Source: Bdellovibrionales bacterium (GTDB taxonomy: Bacteria > Bdellovibrionota > Bacteriovoracia > Bacteriovoracales > Bacteriovoracaceae). Taken from it: a stretch of 52,219 nucleotides of DNA. The stretch spans positions 1 through 52,219 of the forward strand of contig JABGUH010000041.1 in NCBI GenBank assembly GCA_018646675.1, in the 5' to 3' direction. Below the pieces are notes generated by a model. It ran no database searches and was not told the DNA's origin. It saw only the letters and a program-made list of their open reading frames with translations. The position numbers and the translations under genes were made by a program. Positions 8,085 through 17,659 of this stretch are shown piece after piece (positions within the stretch are counted from its first letter, which is position 1; each line of letters begins with the position of its first letter).

Positions 8085-8621
8085 ATGAGTAATATCCGCC
8101 CCTATCGAAAGTGGAAACCCCAATTCGACCAATCAGTTTATATTGATCAAAGCGCTCAACTAATCGGTAATATTGTAATCGATAAAGATAGCTCAATCTG
8201 GCCGATGGTGGCGGCCCGTGGTGATGTCAACTACATCCGAATTGGACAGCGCACAAACATTCAAGATTGCAGTGTACTCCATGTGGCCCGTCACACCGAA
8301 AGTGCTCCTGAGGGGTTTGCACTCATTATTGGGGACGATGTTACAGTCGGACACGGGGTGATTATTCATGCGTGTACAATTGGTAATAACTGTTTGATTG
8401 GTATGGGAGCGACCATTTTAGATGGGGCAGTGCTAGAGGATAGTACGCTAATTGCGGCGGGAAGTTTGGTTCCCCCCGGTAAGCACCTAGCGGGAGGCCA
8501 TCTTTGGCGTGGCTCTCCTGTCAAAAAAATACGCCCACTCTCCTCCAAGGATTATCAGCTGATTGAAGACTCTGCTACTCAATATATATTGCTGAAAAAT
8601 GAGTACCTGGCCACACCATAA
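8085..8621 (+). CDS. Gamma-class carbonic anhydrase-like protein (YrdA/PaaY type)
   Basis: A 178-residue left-handed beta-helix protein of hexapeptide repeats. The three zinc histidines of the gamma-carbonic anhydrase family are present: H66 (VLHV), H90 (VGHG) and H95 (IIHA). The conserved start RP(Y)-x10-(I/V)-x3-A-x(2)-IG and the W39-P-x-V-x-RGD motif (IWPMVAARGD) are also visible. Homologues bind zinc or iron as trimers; some hydrate CO2 and others hydrolyse CoA thioesters, so the reaction is not certain. AGGA precedes the ATG. It is divergent from the repeat protein with an 87-base promoter region between them. Confidence 0.9.
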   Translation: MSNIRPYRKWKPQFDQSVYIDQSAQLIGNIVIDKDSSIWPMVAARGDVNYIRIGQRTNIQDCSVLHVARHTESAPEGFALIIGDDVTVGHGVIIHACTIGNNCLIGMGATILDGAVLEDSTLIAAGSLVPPGKHLAGGHLWRGSPVKKIRPLSSKDYQLIEDSATQYILLKNEYLATP

Positions 8622-8849
8622 TTGTCGACTGCACTATCAAGTCAGATGGTTGCTGTCAGATAGTATCGATACTTCAATCTAATAAAACCTGACCATACTA
8701 TTTTGTTAGATCTAGCGATCAGTAGCAATATTGGTCTAATAAATTCTGTGTTGTATCTGACACACTTGTTCAATACAATTGAAAGATGAGTGATTTCTAA
8801 TTGATAGCATTGATAATATAGGTAGATAACGTAGCAAGAGAGCAATCGC
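8622..8849. other. Intergenic region before the chemoreceptor
   Basis: 228 bases without a supported gene. It contains a small palindrome (AGTATCGATACT near 8660-8671) and AT-rich promoter-like stretches, such as the bases around 8810-8820. Nothing conserved was recognised. Confidence 0.3.
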
Positions 8850-10328
8850 ATGAAAAATAGTAACAAAAAAAAATTGCCACTGGCTTCAAAACTAATAGTT
8901 GGATTTAGTATTCCACTATTGGCAATTATTTTGATGGTAATTAATGCCCACTTTACCATTAGTAGAGTCAAAAGTGATATTGACAGTGCCAGACGTGGTA
9001 GCCAGCAAAGCTACAAGTACACATTAACTGCCCAAGAGATGCGTTTCCACGTAGTCCAGGTTCAACAGTGGTTGACAGATATTTCTGCCACCAGAGGCTT
9101 AGACGGTCTAGATGATGGATTTATTGAAGCGGAAAAAAGTTACCAATCATTTTTGAAGGGACTCAACATTTTCAAAGTCCACTATCGTAACAGTAACAAT
9201 AAAACGATGCTGGCAACGATAGATAATATTAGACAAGCTTTTGACCACTACTATACTACCGGTAAAAAGATGGCCCAAGCATATATTGATCATGGAGCGT
9301 CAGGTGGAAACAAGACAATGGGAGAATTTGATAAGGCGGCCCAAAATCTTACGATCGCCCTATCGCCAATAATAGAAAAGCAGAAGTTAATGGGGGACTC
9401 CTATATTGCTAATATTAGACATATGCTTAGTCAGATGTACAATCTCAATATCGTGGTGGGCCTTATATGTCTGCTATTTTGTATTGCTGCAATATGGGTT
9501 ATTATACGTTCCACGAGCAATCCAATTAAAAAAGCAGTTGGTGGCCTCTCTCTCGGGGCAAGTAATTTTTCCGGCGTAGTAGAACAAGTTACAGCTACTG
9601 GTCAAACACTGGCAACAGGAGCATTAGAACAGGCGGCATCACTAGAGGAAACTTCATCCGTAATGGAAGAAATTTCATCAATGACAGTACACAATGCAAC
9701 GAACGCCCGGGAAGCAAATGAGCTGATGAGTGCAACCCTGCATGATATTGAAACGGCAGGAGCGGCGATGGAGAATATGAAGTCATCGATGGAGGAGATT
9801 AATCAGGCCAGTCTGGAGACATCCAAGATTATCAGAACTATTGACAATATCTCTTTTCAAACAAACCTGCTGGCACTAAATGCTGCAGTCGAAGCGGCCA
9901 GAGCAGGAGAACAGGGAGCTGGCTTTGCTGTCGTTGCTGATGAAGTTAGAAATCTTGCTATGCGAGCGGCAGATGCCGCTAGAAATACCTCTAACCTCAT
10001 CGCCGGAATTACAACTAGGGTCGAAGCCGGGGCAGAGATTGTTGATAAATCACAGGAGCCATTTAACAATGCTGCGGAAAATAGCGTTAAAGTCGGAACC
10101 ATCTTGGGTAATATTGCTTCTAGTTCTAAAGAACAAGCCGACGGAATCAACCAAGTCACCTCTGCAATCGCTCAAATGGATGCTGTTACCCAGCGAAATG
10201 CCAAGACTGCTCAGGACTCTGCCGACATCTCTCGTGATATGAATAGCCGAACTACGCAGCTGGTTGCTCTTATTAGTGACATTGAGACGATCGTGACCGG
10301 AAGTAAAGATCACAAGTCAATCTCCTAA
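8850..10328 (+). CDS. Methyl-accepting chemotaxis protein
   Basis: A 492-residue chemoreceptor. TM1 (about 14-33) and TM2 (about 197-216) enclose a helical periplasmic sensor of about 160 residues, probably a four-helix bundle. The cytoplasmic part has little or no HAMP domain, because only about 30 residues separate TM2 from the long coiled coil. The signalling tip is intact: [20 protein letters not shown] followed by [20 protein letters not shown]. Candidate Gln/Glu methylation sites flank it ([33 protein letters not shown]). It couples to CheA/CheW. No CheR-binding pentapeptide is seen at the end. Ligand unknown. It stands alone. Confidence 0.92.
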   Translation: MKNSNKKKLPLASKLIVGFSIPLLAIILMVINAHFTISRVKSDIDSARRGSQQSYKYTLTAQEMRFHVVQVQQWLTDISATRGLDGLDDGFIEAEKSYQSFLKGLNIFKVHYRNSNNKTMLATIDNIRQAFDHYYTTGKKMAQAYIDHGASGGNKTMGEFDKAAQNLTIALSPIIEKQKLMGDSYIANIRHMLSQMYNLNIVVGLICLLFCIAAIWVIIRSTSNPIKKAVGGLSLGASNFSGVVEQVTATGQTLATGALEQAASLEETSSVMEEISSMTVHNATNAREANELMSATLHDIETAGAAMENMKSSMEEINQASLETSKIIRTIDNISFQTNLLALNAAVEAARAGEQGAGFAVVADEVRNLAMRAADAARNTSNLIAGITTRVEAGAEIVDKSQEPFNNAAENSVKVGTILGNIASSSKEQADGINQVTSAIAQMDAVTQRNAKTAQDSADISRDMNSRTTQLVALISDIETIVTGSKDHKSIS

Positions 10329-10483
10329 TCAGGCAACAGTACTCTAACTTAGCGAACTAACAGACATTTAACTTCAATGGTTACGGCACAATTTAACTAG
10401 TTATTTTTCTGGATAAATATCGTGAATTGTATTATATCTTCCTTCAAATTACATTGACGATTAACACTATAGAGGGGAACACC

Positions 10484-11068
10484 ATGAAGCCTTTAGAACT
10501 TATCTCAATTACTTTCTTATTGATGCTTACAATCCAGGTTCAAGGCAATGAACGCATTTGGGGTGGTCAGATATATAAAGAAAAATGTGCTCAATGCCAT
10601 GGCTCAACTGACCCTAGATTTCCAGTGCTGCAGGGGCAGCATGCTAGTTATCTAAGTATGACCCTTCACTCATACATTAATAGTAGAAGACAGAGTACTA
10701 CCATGATCAATATTGCGAGAAAACTATCTCCACTGGAGATACAATTCGTTAGCACATATCTGTCCTCCAAGAAATTTTGCAGTATCGACGTCATCATTGA
10801 TGCAAAAGATGGCATTATGATCGAAGGAAAAACTATCGTTCAACGAGGTGGTTGTCGTAACTGTCACGGACAAAATTTCCAAGGTTTGGCTGGCCCAAGA
10901 TTAGCAGGCCAAAAAACAGACTACTTGATTAAAGCACTGCAAGGTTATAAAACTCAGTCACGAAGAACCCACTCTCCGATGACACAAATCTTCACCAACT
11001 ATAGTAGGCAGGATATCAGTGATATTGCAGCCTATCTAAACTCTCTAAAATCAAAAGTCTGTAACTAA
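10484..11068 (+). CDS. Dihaem c-type cytochrome (c4-like), periplasmic
   Basis: A 194-residue exported cytochrome. The signal peptide spans about 1-21 (MKPLELISITFLLMLTIQVQG) and there are two CXXCH haem sites, C35-AQ-C38-H39 and C124-RN-C127-H128. Each half is about 85-90 residues, with downstream methionines (MINIARKLSP; MTQIF) as likely sixth ligands, the layout of cytochrome c4. I start at ATG 10484 because AGAGGGG lies just before it; an in-frame TTG at 10427 would put a second hydrophobic stretch in front. In the family these proteins pass electrons to terminal oxidases, which fits the caa3 operon in this window. Confidence 0.88.
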   Translation: MKPLELISITFLLMLTIQVQGNERIWGGQIYKEKCAQCHGSTDPRFPVLQGQHASYLSMTLHSYINSRRQSTTMINIARKLSPLEIQFVSTYLSSKKFCSIDVIIDAKDGIMIEGKTIVQRGGCRNCHGQNFQGLAGPRLAGQKTDYLIKALQGYKTQSRRTHSPMTQIFTNYSRQDISDIAAYLNSLKSKVCN

Positions 11069-11108
11069 TTACAGCTGATATTTTTCTCTCGTTAGCTACT
11101 AAAATATC

Positions 11109-11130
11109 GGGGCGATACGATGATCGCCCC
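11109..11130. terminator. Stem-loop between convergent genes
   Basis: A perfect 8-bp stem GGGGCGAT / ATCGCCCC with a 6-base loop lies between the cytochrome gene and the oppositely oriented lipoprotein gene. A T-run follows only 12 bases later on the plus strand (CTATTTTTT), so it is a probable but imperfect terminator. Confidence 0.5.
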
Positions 11131-11155
11131 TGAATTGTGCTCTATTTTTTATTGA

Positions 11156-11980
11156 TTATCTTTCCGCATCTTGATAGACGTAGATATCTTCCTCCTGTTG
11201 ATCAATTAACTCCTCCTCATCATCCCAAAAAAGTCCAATTGCCTCAAAGATGTACTTGTCTTTCTTGGTAGTCATCGCACGATAGAGAACCATACTATCA
11301 TCCTGTTTCCTCAATCTTCCCAGCTGATAACCAATATATTTAGGAGTTGTAACTTCTATCGTGTATTGATCAATCTGTGACCAGTTAACCCCCATATTAA
11401 ATTGAAAAAACTGTCCAACTGTCACTGGATCCAAACCAATTTTACTGCCACCTTTGGTGTATACTTGTAGCTTCAAATTATCGGTTCGAATCGATTGGAT
11501 AATAAATCCAACTTGATCAAGATAATTTTTACAAGTATCTCCAAGACCCTCTACATACCAATCTGAAACATCGATCGAACTCATATACTCGATAACGATT
11601 CCCGAAAGATCAATATGCACCATATGCTCTTTCGAAAGCCCAAATCCAGCTGAGATCAATGGGGTACCGGAGGTAAGAAAACCTAAGTTCCCCTTAAATA
11701 CATACTGATAGGTACGATTAATATTTGATTCATCGTAGTGCCTGACAATATTATCCTCAGGGAAACAGTCATTGTGATGGGCAACATAAGAGACCGCAGT
11801 CGGACGCCCTGCAATCAAAGTACCTGGACCTGCCTCCTCCATTGGATTTTGAAAACCGATAAATCCATACTCCTTAACCAAGCCGTTTAGTGCGCTGACC
11901 GGATCTTTCTCAACTTTGCACCCCGTCGCTCCTAGACCAAAAATAATACAGATCAAAAAAGTAAAGAATTGCCTTTTCAT
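11156..11980 (-). CDS. Lipoprotein of unknown function
   Basis: A 274-residue exported protein. The N-terminus MKRQFFTFLICIIFGLGATGC has a lipobox ending at C21. The mature part is beta-rich with two further cysteines (C72 region CFPEDN and the region around GDTCKNY), and the last 30 residues are strongly acidic (DDEEELIDQQEED). No family recognised. GAGG lies before the ATG. It is monocistronic as far as can be seen, convergent with the dihaem cytochrome. Confidence 0.7.
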   Translation of the reverse strand: MKRQFFTFLICIIFGLGATGCKVEKDPVSALNGLVKEYGFIGFQNPMEEAGPGTLIAGRPTAVSYVAHHNDCFPEDNIVRHYDESNINRTYQYVFKGNLGFLTSGTPLISAGFGLSKEHMVHIDLSGIVIEYMSSIDVSDWYVEGLGDTCKNYLDQVGFIIQSIRTDNLKLQVYTKGGSKIGLDPVTVGQFFQFNMGVNWSQIDQYTIEVTTPKYIGYQLGRLRKQDDSMVLYRAMTTKKDKYIFEAIGLFWDDEEELIDQQEEDIYVYQDAER

Positions 11981-12381
11981 GTTAGAACCTCACTTAACCA
12001 CCAAAATAGTGGTCTATGAAGAAGATGGATTTTCCATGTAACGGACCGCGAGACCACCTGTTAAAAACTGCCAATATGTTAGATATCTGCCCTTGGAATG
12101 GGGGGCGAAATAGAGTGAAGAATTGATTTGGTACGACCATAAATAAAAGGTCTCAGCAACCCATACTCTCAAGCAGAGTAGAGGAAACCTATGGATTTCT
12201 CACCAATGATTGATCCAGTTTTGAATACTTCTTACGTACACGGGGAGATAACGTACTGCTACAAATCCAGACTCACAGAATAATTATCCGAAGAGTATAA
12301 CACATTATGCTGCAGCGTGTCGAGCAGTATGTCTGGAAAGCTAAAGATTGTTTACACCAATATGGCCCAAATGAGCTTCTA
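11981..12381. other. Gene-poor 400-base region
   Basis: No supported gene. It holds a 30-codon open frame at 12191-12283 (+) with a good GAGGA ribosome site, which could be a small peptide or chance. It also has a GGTCTC / GAGACC pair (about 12149 and 12050) that could close a long RNA stem. Nothing matches a riboswitch I know. Confidence 0.3.
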
Positions 12382-13071
12382 TCACGCATTAAATCGGATC
12401 TCAATCACCTCGTTCGGCTGAACGATGTAGTCGCGGTCCACCAATTTTGCAACTCCCTTGGATTTACACTCATTAAAACTATGGCAGTTCATATAATCCT
12501 CAAAGGCAACCACATCTCCCTTAATAAACCCACGGGCCAGATCACTATGAATTTTTGCTGCACAGGTGACAATGTCAGACCCCTTGTTCACCGGCCAGGC
12601 ATGGGACTCTTGGGGGCCAGAGGTATAGAAAAACATATGGTTCGCTTTCTCTAGGGCCAGCCTGATGATAGTGTTAATCTCCATCTGATCATCAACTCTA
12701 ACAACCGGTTTAAGACTATGAGGGGAGAGTATCTTTAATATTTCCATCTGATCGTCACTCCAGCTAATATCACAAAGTGGCGTCTCCCCCTCTAGCTCCT
12801 CCAAGCATCTATCCAACAATACCTTCTCAGCATCACTCTCAATACGAGTTAGGCGTGACTCAATTAACTCCATATCAAGTATCAATAGGTCTAAAATATT
12901 GTCACCGGGGACAACAATAACATCGGCATGAACAAATTCATCACGCATAAACTCTACAAAAAATGGAGAGACCTTTTTGGGACTATCCTTTTTGGCCAAT
13001 GCAGCAAGATTATCATCCTGGAACTTAACCTTTCCCTCTGACAACTCTATTGCGGTAAATCCTATCTTCAT
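12382..13071 (-). CDS. YchF-like protein lacking the GTPase core, with TGS domain
   Basis: A 229-residue protein whose last 95 residues match the end of the YchF/OLA1 GTPases: FFYTSGPQESHAWPVNKG, then HSDLARGFIKGDVVAFEDY and DYIVQPNEVIEIRFNA, i.e. the DUF933/TGS domain. The middle keeps the helical hairpin (LILDMELIESRLTRIE) and the DDQMEILKILSPHSLKPVV segment before it. The N-terminus lacks a P-loop (no GxxxxGKS), and the region between strands is much shortened; PKKVSPFFVEF looks like the YchF switch region with the nucleotide site removed. Normal YchF is about 363 residues. It therefore probably does not bind nucleotide, and may act as a ribosome- or RNA-binding partner. Confidence 0.8.
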   Translation of the reverse strand: MKIGFTAIELSEGKVKFQDDNLAALAKKDSPKKVSPFFVEFMRDEFVHADVIVVPGDNILDLLILDMELIESRLTRIESDAEKVLLDRCLEELEGETPLCDISWSDDQMEILKILSPHSLKPVVRVDDQMEINTIIRLALEKANHMFFYTSGPQESHAWPVNKGSDIVTCAAKIHSDLARGFIKGDVVAFEDYMNCHSFNECKSKGVAKLVDRDYIVQPNEVIEIRFNA

Positions 13072-13291
13072 TCAGCTCTCCAAAAAAACGTCTCACTCCT
13101 CAACATATCATTGTATATTCTGCGACTTATATAGCCTGTTCCCCTCAGTTTGGCCAATCTATGCTACTGCCAAAGACCGACCAAAACAGACAGTTAATCC
13201 CAGTTTTGCTCTATCATCACAAATCTTTTACAATCAAGCCCATTGATTGAAATATTTTAATAAAAGGCAAATACAAAAGGGATTTGGTACT

Positions 13292-13699
13292 ATGAAAAAT
13301 TTTATGATTAGAGTTTTTGTGGCCTCACTATTAATTACATCATTGCTTCCTTCTGCTTTTGCCAACAAGAAAGCATCGGGAGACCTTAACTGCCACTATA
13401 ATATTATGTCAAAACACTCATGGCCAACTATTGTAAAAACAGAACCGTTTTTAATCGATATCAATAAAGTTAAATTTGTCTCAACCGACTCTGAAATTTT
13501 GGATCGTACCATTCGGATGAGATACACTCCTGGCCACAGTAAAGGAAAGCTCTCCCACTTCGTATTTAGCCTAACCTATAATGGAGTTCACGCAGGTGCA
13601 GATATCCCCATAGCCAATGGCCAAATTACCATCAAGATCGGTAGTGACGACAATGACATGATTGGTGGATTTTTAATCTGTACCGCAAAACTTAAATAA
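13292..13699 (+). CDS. Small secreted protein, first gene of the subtilisin operon
   Basis: A 135-residue exported protein with a signal peptide at about 1-24 (ending PSAFA). The mature 110 residues are beta-strand rich with two cysteines (DLNCHY and FLICTAK), probably one disulfide joining the ends of a beta sandwich. Start taken at ATG 13292 with AGGGA upstream; the longer frame from TTG 13247 lacks a ribosome site. Its stop overlaps the next start (TAATG), so it is translationally coupled to the next two genes. Function not recognised. Confidence 0.75.
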   Translation: MKNFMIRVFVASLLITSLLPSAFANKKASGDLNCHYNIMSKHSWPTIVKTEPFLIDINKVKFVSTDSEILDRTIRMRYTPGHSKGKLSHFVFSLTYNGVHAGADIPIANGQITIKIGSDDNDMIGGFLICTAKLK

Positions 13700-14508
13700 T
13701 GTTTGTCCTATTTACTATACTGATTTTTGCAAGCCAGCACTGTTATGGTAGTGCTGACTTTGCCCATAATGGACTACTCGCCCGGGCCCACGAACAGTTT
13801 TCAAAAAGAGATTTCACCGAGGCAGGTATTAACTCAGTGTACGATGCTAGATATAACTACGACCGTGTCGTCACCAGACAAAAAGGAAATATGGTTGGGA
13901 TATATGCGGCGGCCAGAAAAGCGGAAGCCAATAACTTTCTTGCCACTGCCATTTCTAATCTAAAAAGAAAAAAACAGATCTATCTTCAAAGCTTCTCTGA
14001 TGCTGAACACAGCCTAAGTTACCTTTATAAGCAGTACGGTCTAAAGTTAAACAACATGCCCCCCTTTGCTCAGAAGGTTTATTCCGATCTAGTCTATTAC
14101 TGGGCGTTAAACATTCGTGGCTGGGTCAAGGTAACAAGAGGAAGGGATAGTCGACACTGGAAAAAGATCATCAAAAGGTTTAAAAGGGCAAACGACTTTG
14201 GCTATCAATATCTAAACTACTATGGGATGAATCTTCTGCTCAGCACCAAAAAGCGAGCCGATAAAAAATATCTAATCGAGGCATTCAATAATACTAAGAT
14301 TAAGGGAGGGAAAATTAGCAAAAGTGGATCAATTAATCTCGCCTATGCTGACTATCTACATTCAAAAGGATCCAGAAAAGAAGCTATTTTAATCCTTAAT
14401 CAGTTTTTAAAGTATCGGCCCGCTCAACTGGCATTTGATCTTGTTCCTGAAAACCGCAGGGCCCTTAATTTGGCGCAAGAGCGCCTAAACGAGTGGGGAG
14501 TACAGTAA
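13699..14508 (+). CDS. Secreted TPR-like helical protein (TatT-like)
   Basis: A 269-residue exported protein with a short signal peptide (about 1-19, ending CYGSA). The mature chain is nearly all helix, with TPR-like alternation (hydrophobic A..L..A patterns at about 25-45, 60-100, 165-190 and 215-262; the last pair KGSRKEAILILNQFLKYRP is the clearest TPR). The overall look is like the periplasmic TPR protein TatT, but this is weak. It overlaps both neighbours by one base (TAATG), so it belongs to one coupled operon with the small beta protein and the subtilisin, and might act as a chaperone or substrate adaptor for the protease. Confidence 0.7.
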   Translation: MFVLFTILIFASQHCYGSADFAHNGLLARAHEQFSKRDFTEAGINSVYDARYNYDRVVTRQKGNMVGIYAAARKAEANNFLATAISNLKRKKQIYLQSFSDAEHSLSYLYKQYGLKLNNMPPFAQKVYSDLVYYWALNIRGWVKVTRGRDSRHWKKIIKRFKRANDFGYQYLNYYGMNLLLSTKKRADKKYLIEAFNNTKIKGGKISKSGSINLAYADYLHSKGSRKEAILILNQFLKYRPAQLAFDLVPENRRALNLAQERLNEWGVQ

Positions 14509-16127
14509 TGGTTCAATATATTATTCTACTGACTGCTATTCTTACTCTTAATGCCTTTGCCCTCGGTAAAATGGACCTAACCAAACCCTATATTCCGGGG
14601 GAGTTTGTCGTCAAATTAAATGACAGTATCAATAAAGCTGCTCTGCTTAGTCACGATGATTTTAATATTGTTGAGCTAATCGATGACGATCTGGCAGTTG
14701 TTGCCCGAGATCAGGGGGAGAAGGCAATCCTTGGGATTAGAACACTACAGCGAACGAACCTCTTCAAAATTGTCGAGCCTAACTTTATCTATACCATAAA
14801 TGAGATGCCAAATGATCCCAACTTCAATCAAGCATGGGGCCTATATAACTTTGGCCAAATAGATTCAAAAAATAATACGGGTGTGGCGGGAGTTGATATT
14901 AACGCACTGGCTGCCTGGGACTTCACTACTGGCTCCCCGGAGATTATTGTTGGTATCGTCGATACTGGGGTTAACTACCTGCACCCCGACCTAAAAAGTA
15001 ATATCTGGACCAACCTGGCTGAACAAAATGGAGTTGCCGGCGTGGATGATGATGGTAATGGATACATTGATGATATCCATGGATACGACTTTATTGCTAA
15101 CAAGCCCGACCCGATGGATGATCACGGCCATGGAAGTCATGTCGCAGGAGTCATTGGAGCAAGTGGTAATAATGGAGTGGGAATCTCCGGCATTAACTGG
15201 AAAGTGAAAATTATGGCACTTAAGTTTATGGGGTCCCACGGAGGAGGCTCTTTAAGCAGCGCGATTAAAGCGATTAGATATGGCACCAAGATGGGTGCCC
15301 ATATTACTAACAACTCTTGGGGAGGTGGTGGCCACTCTCAACTTTTAAAAGATACTATCCAGGAGGCATATCAAAATAGTGTCCTTTTTGTTGCTGCCGC
15401 TGGAAACGATGGAGAGAACTCAGATCTAAACCCAAAGTATCCAGCCAACTACCAGGTACCAAATATCATATCGGTCGCCGCGATAGATAACCGTGGTAGA
15501 CTAGCTAATTTTTCAAACTATGGTACTAAGAATGTCCATGTTGCGGCCCCTGGAGTTAATATCTATAGTACGGTGCTTGGCTCGCAATATGAGTCCATGT
15601 CAGGAACATCAATGGCTTCTCCTCATGTTACAGGAGTCGCAGCACTACTGCTCTCAGATCACCCTTCACTTACAGTTGATGAATTAAAAAAGAGAATCAT
15701 TAATTTTGCCGCTCCTCTCGCCTCTCTCCGTAAAAAAGTCACCAGTGAGAAAATGGTTAGTGCCTACCATGCACTTATCAGTCAGCCCGCTCCTAATGAT
15801 CCTAATGATCCTATCTATTGGGAGGGCAGAACAGAAACCATCTCCACTGGACACAACTATCTACAAAACATGGATCGTAGCTGGTTGATAAAAGTAGATG
15901 GGGCCAAAAGTTTAGCGGTTAAATTTTCACGCTTTGAAATTGAAAGTCTATATGATCAAGTTATCTTCTATGACCGTAATGATACAATTTTAGCGATCTG
16001 GAGCGGTCGTCACCATGAAGAGTTCTCTCCGGTTGCGTTTGGTGATACGCTTAAAATTCGTCTAATTAGTGATGCCAAGATCGAACATTATGGATTTGAT
16101 ATTTCAAAGACGGCATTTAAATACTAG
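14508..16127 (+). CDS. Secreted subtilisin-family (S8) serine protease
   Basis: A 539-residue exported protease. It has a signal peptide at about 1-19 and an I9-like propeptide at about 25-100 (GEFVVKLND to VEPNFIYTI). The catalytic domain spans about 120-430 with D152 (VDTG), H209 (HGSHVAG), oxyanion N300 (AAAGN) and S368 (GTSMASP). A C-terminal beta domain of about 100 residues (from 440) follows, resembling CUB or pre-peptidase C-terminal modules. All catalytic residues are intact, so it should be active after self-cleavage. I start at ATG 14508, coupled to the upstream stop (TAATG). It is convergent with a secreted M14 carboxypeptidase, making a likely protein-degrading pair. Confidence 0.95.
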   Translation: MVQYIILLTAILTLNAFALGKMDLTKPYIPGEFVVKLNDSINKAALLSHDDFNIVELIDDDLAVVARDQGEKAILGIRTLQRTNLFKIVEPNFIYTINEMPNDPNFNQAWGLYNFGQIDSKNNTGVAGVDINALAAWDFTTGSPEIIVGIVDTGVNYLHPDLKSNIWTNLAEQNGVAGVDDDGNGYIDDIHGYDFIANKPDPMDDHGHGSHVAGVIGASGNNGVGISGINWKVKIMALKFMGSHGGGSLSSAIKAIRYGTKMGAHITNNSWGGGGHSQLLKDTIQEAYQNSVLFVAAAGNDGENSDLNPKYPANYQVPNIISVAAIDNRGRLANFSNYGTKNVHVAAPGVNIYSTVLGSQYESMSGTSMASPHVTGVAALLLSDHPSLTVDELKKRIINFAAPLASLRKKVTSEKMVSAYHALISQPAPNDPNDPIYWEGRTETISTGHNYLQNMDRSWLIKVDGAKSLAVKFSRFEIESLYDQVIFYDRNDTILAIWSGRHHEEFSPVAFGDTLKIRLISDAKIEHYGFDISKTAFKY

Positions 16128-16137
16128 TCGTTCAAAA

Positions 16138-17421
16138 CTACTCTCTAGTCACCATGATAGTATCACTCCACACATCATCCCCACTGGTAACCGAGATTTG
16201 ATACTCTCCAGGAGGAAGAACTTTGTGGTATTCACCACCAGAAAAATTCTCTTTTTTAACAAACTTACTCTGCCCATCTTCAACTTTATAAATCACCACA
16301 CTTCCTGATATCTCTTTTTTGAATTGAAGATTAACACCTTGATGGATCATTTTCAAATAGGCTAAAAATGATTCACGGTTATCCTGGTAAAATCCATTCA
16401 GCTCACTATATAGCGGCCATTTTTCATAGCTCAGCTCTACTGTAACCTGCAGATCCTGATGCCAATAGTAGCTCCAGTCCTGCATACCTCCATTAATTTC
16501 ATACCACTCATTTCCTCGAATAATACCATTTTTAAAACGTGAGGAGCCCGACATGACTGGATTGAGATTAGCGTAAGCCAGCGACAAATTTTTAACCAAC
16601 TCCTCTTGAGAGTGCTCAATCGCAGAGGTATCCCAGGGATAGTTAACAACAACTGCCCCACCATGAAAGTTAGCCGAAAGAGAGAAGCGACGCTCAGCTT
16701 GAAATTTCATCATCGCCTGAACTTCAGCTGGCCGTCCGGTAGCAGTGTTGTGATTATCATTAGTAGTAAAATCCGGAAAGCTCCTGTTTAGGTCACTCCA
16801 ACTAGCGTTCCCTCTTTGCATCATCTCACTGCCATCGGGGTTCATCGAAGGCATAATGAAAATTTCAGTACTATTAATTAACCTGGTAATTGATGAATCT
16901 GTTCCATAGTTTTCCAGCAGATCCTGTATAAATAGCAACATTAGGTCCCGCCCTACAATCTCGTTACCATGCATGTTGGCGACATACTTAAATTCAGGCT
17001 CTTGTTCATCCTGCCTAACATTATCTGAAATCTTCATTACCCAGAGTTCTCTGCCCTGCTCTGATTGTCCAATTGAAAAAAGAGAGGTGATCAAAGGATA
17101 TTTTCTATTTAGCTTGTGAAGTGCCTCCTCAATCTGATTAAAGCTAGGATAACCACCACGAGTTTTTGTCATTTTCACTCTGGTATATGGGACTTTCAAC
17201 TGTTTAAGCCACTCTTCGAGTCCATCCGGCCCATACAATTCATATCCATCAACACTTGGAAGATCTACTACCAGCTCTGGCCTTTTTTGAAAAAGCTTCA
17301 AAAAGTGGTGCTCTTGATCAAAAATATAGAACTCATTTTTTACTGAGTGGGTAGATGCTTGAAGATATAGTGTTGAGAGAAAGGTAACGACTGTAACGAG
17401 AATATGTACATTTTTGATAAT
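16138..17421 (-). CDS. Secreted M14 zinc carboxypeptidase with C-terminal TTL domain; non-canonical start
   Basis: The catalytic domain shows the zinc site HGNE (MHGNEIVG) and a later histidine (SANFHGGAVV), substrate residues NPDGSE and NRSFPD, and the catalytic glutamate (VTVELSYEKWP). A transthyretin-like domain follows, as in carboxypeptidases D/M/N. The first usual start (TTG 17301) gives 387 residues with no signal peptide. Reading the same frame upstream gives IIKNVHILVTVVTFLSTL then YLQA, a convincing signal peptide, and a propeptide-like stretch. That frame has no ATG, GTG or TTG before a stop. The best start is ATT at 17421 (427 residues), after AGG. Alternatives are a sequence error or a recent start-codon loss. 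Confidence 0.85.
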   Translation of the reverse strand: MIKNVHILVTVVTFLSTLYLQASTHSVKNEFYIFDQEHHFLKLFQKRPELVVDLPSVDGYELYGPDGLEEWLKQLKVPYTRVKMTKTRGGYPSFNQIEEALHKLNRKYPLITSLFSIGQSEQGRELWVMKISDNVRQDEQEPEFKYVANMHGNEIVGRDLMLLFIQDLLENYGTDSSITRLINSTEIFIMPSMNPDGSEMMQRGNASWSDLNRSFPDFTTNDNHNTATGRPAEVQAMMKFQAERRFSLSANFHGGAVVVNYPWDTSAIEHSQEELVKNLSLAYANLNPVMSGSSRFKNGIIRGNEWYEINGGMQDWSYYWHQDLQVTVELSYEKWPLYSELNGFYQDNRESFLAYLKMIHQGVNLQFKKEISGSVVIYKVEDGQSKFVKKENFSGGEYHKVLPPGEYQISVTSGDDVWSDTIMVTRE

Positions 17422-17659
17422 AGGACCTGCCTTGGTTTCAAATTGCTGACTTAATATCTCTACTAAAATTATATGTGAATTTCAGATCTGGTGGAATTGG
17501 AGTAAGAAATGCCTCCCAAATAGCAAGTTTTTCACTTAAGTTTCCTAAGTTAAAACGCACAGCAAAATAACATCACCGAATAAATTTAAACGATGTTCAG
17601 ATTCTATGCTATCCTCTCTTTCGGGATAGAGAATTCAATAATAAATAGGCTGGTAGATA

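Noticed and set aside
12191..12283. 30-codon frame with a good ribosome site
   Set aside because: Too short to support without conservation; mentioned in the region entry only.
12307..12654. 115-codon plus-strand frame
   Set aside because: Mostly antisense to the YchF-like gene, whose translation matches a known family.
17609..17629. Hairpin before the 117-residue protein as a terminator
   Set aside because: Only a 6-bp stem and no T-run on either strand.
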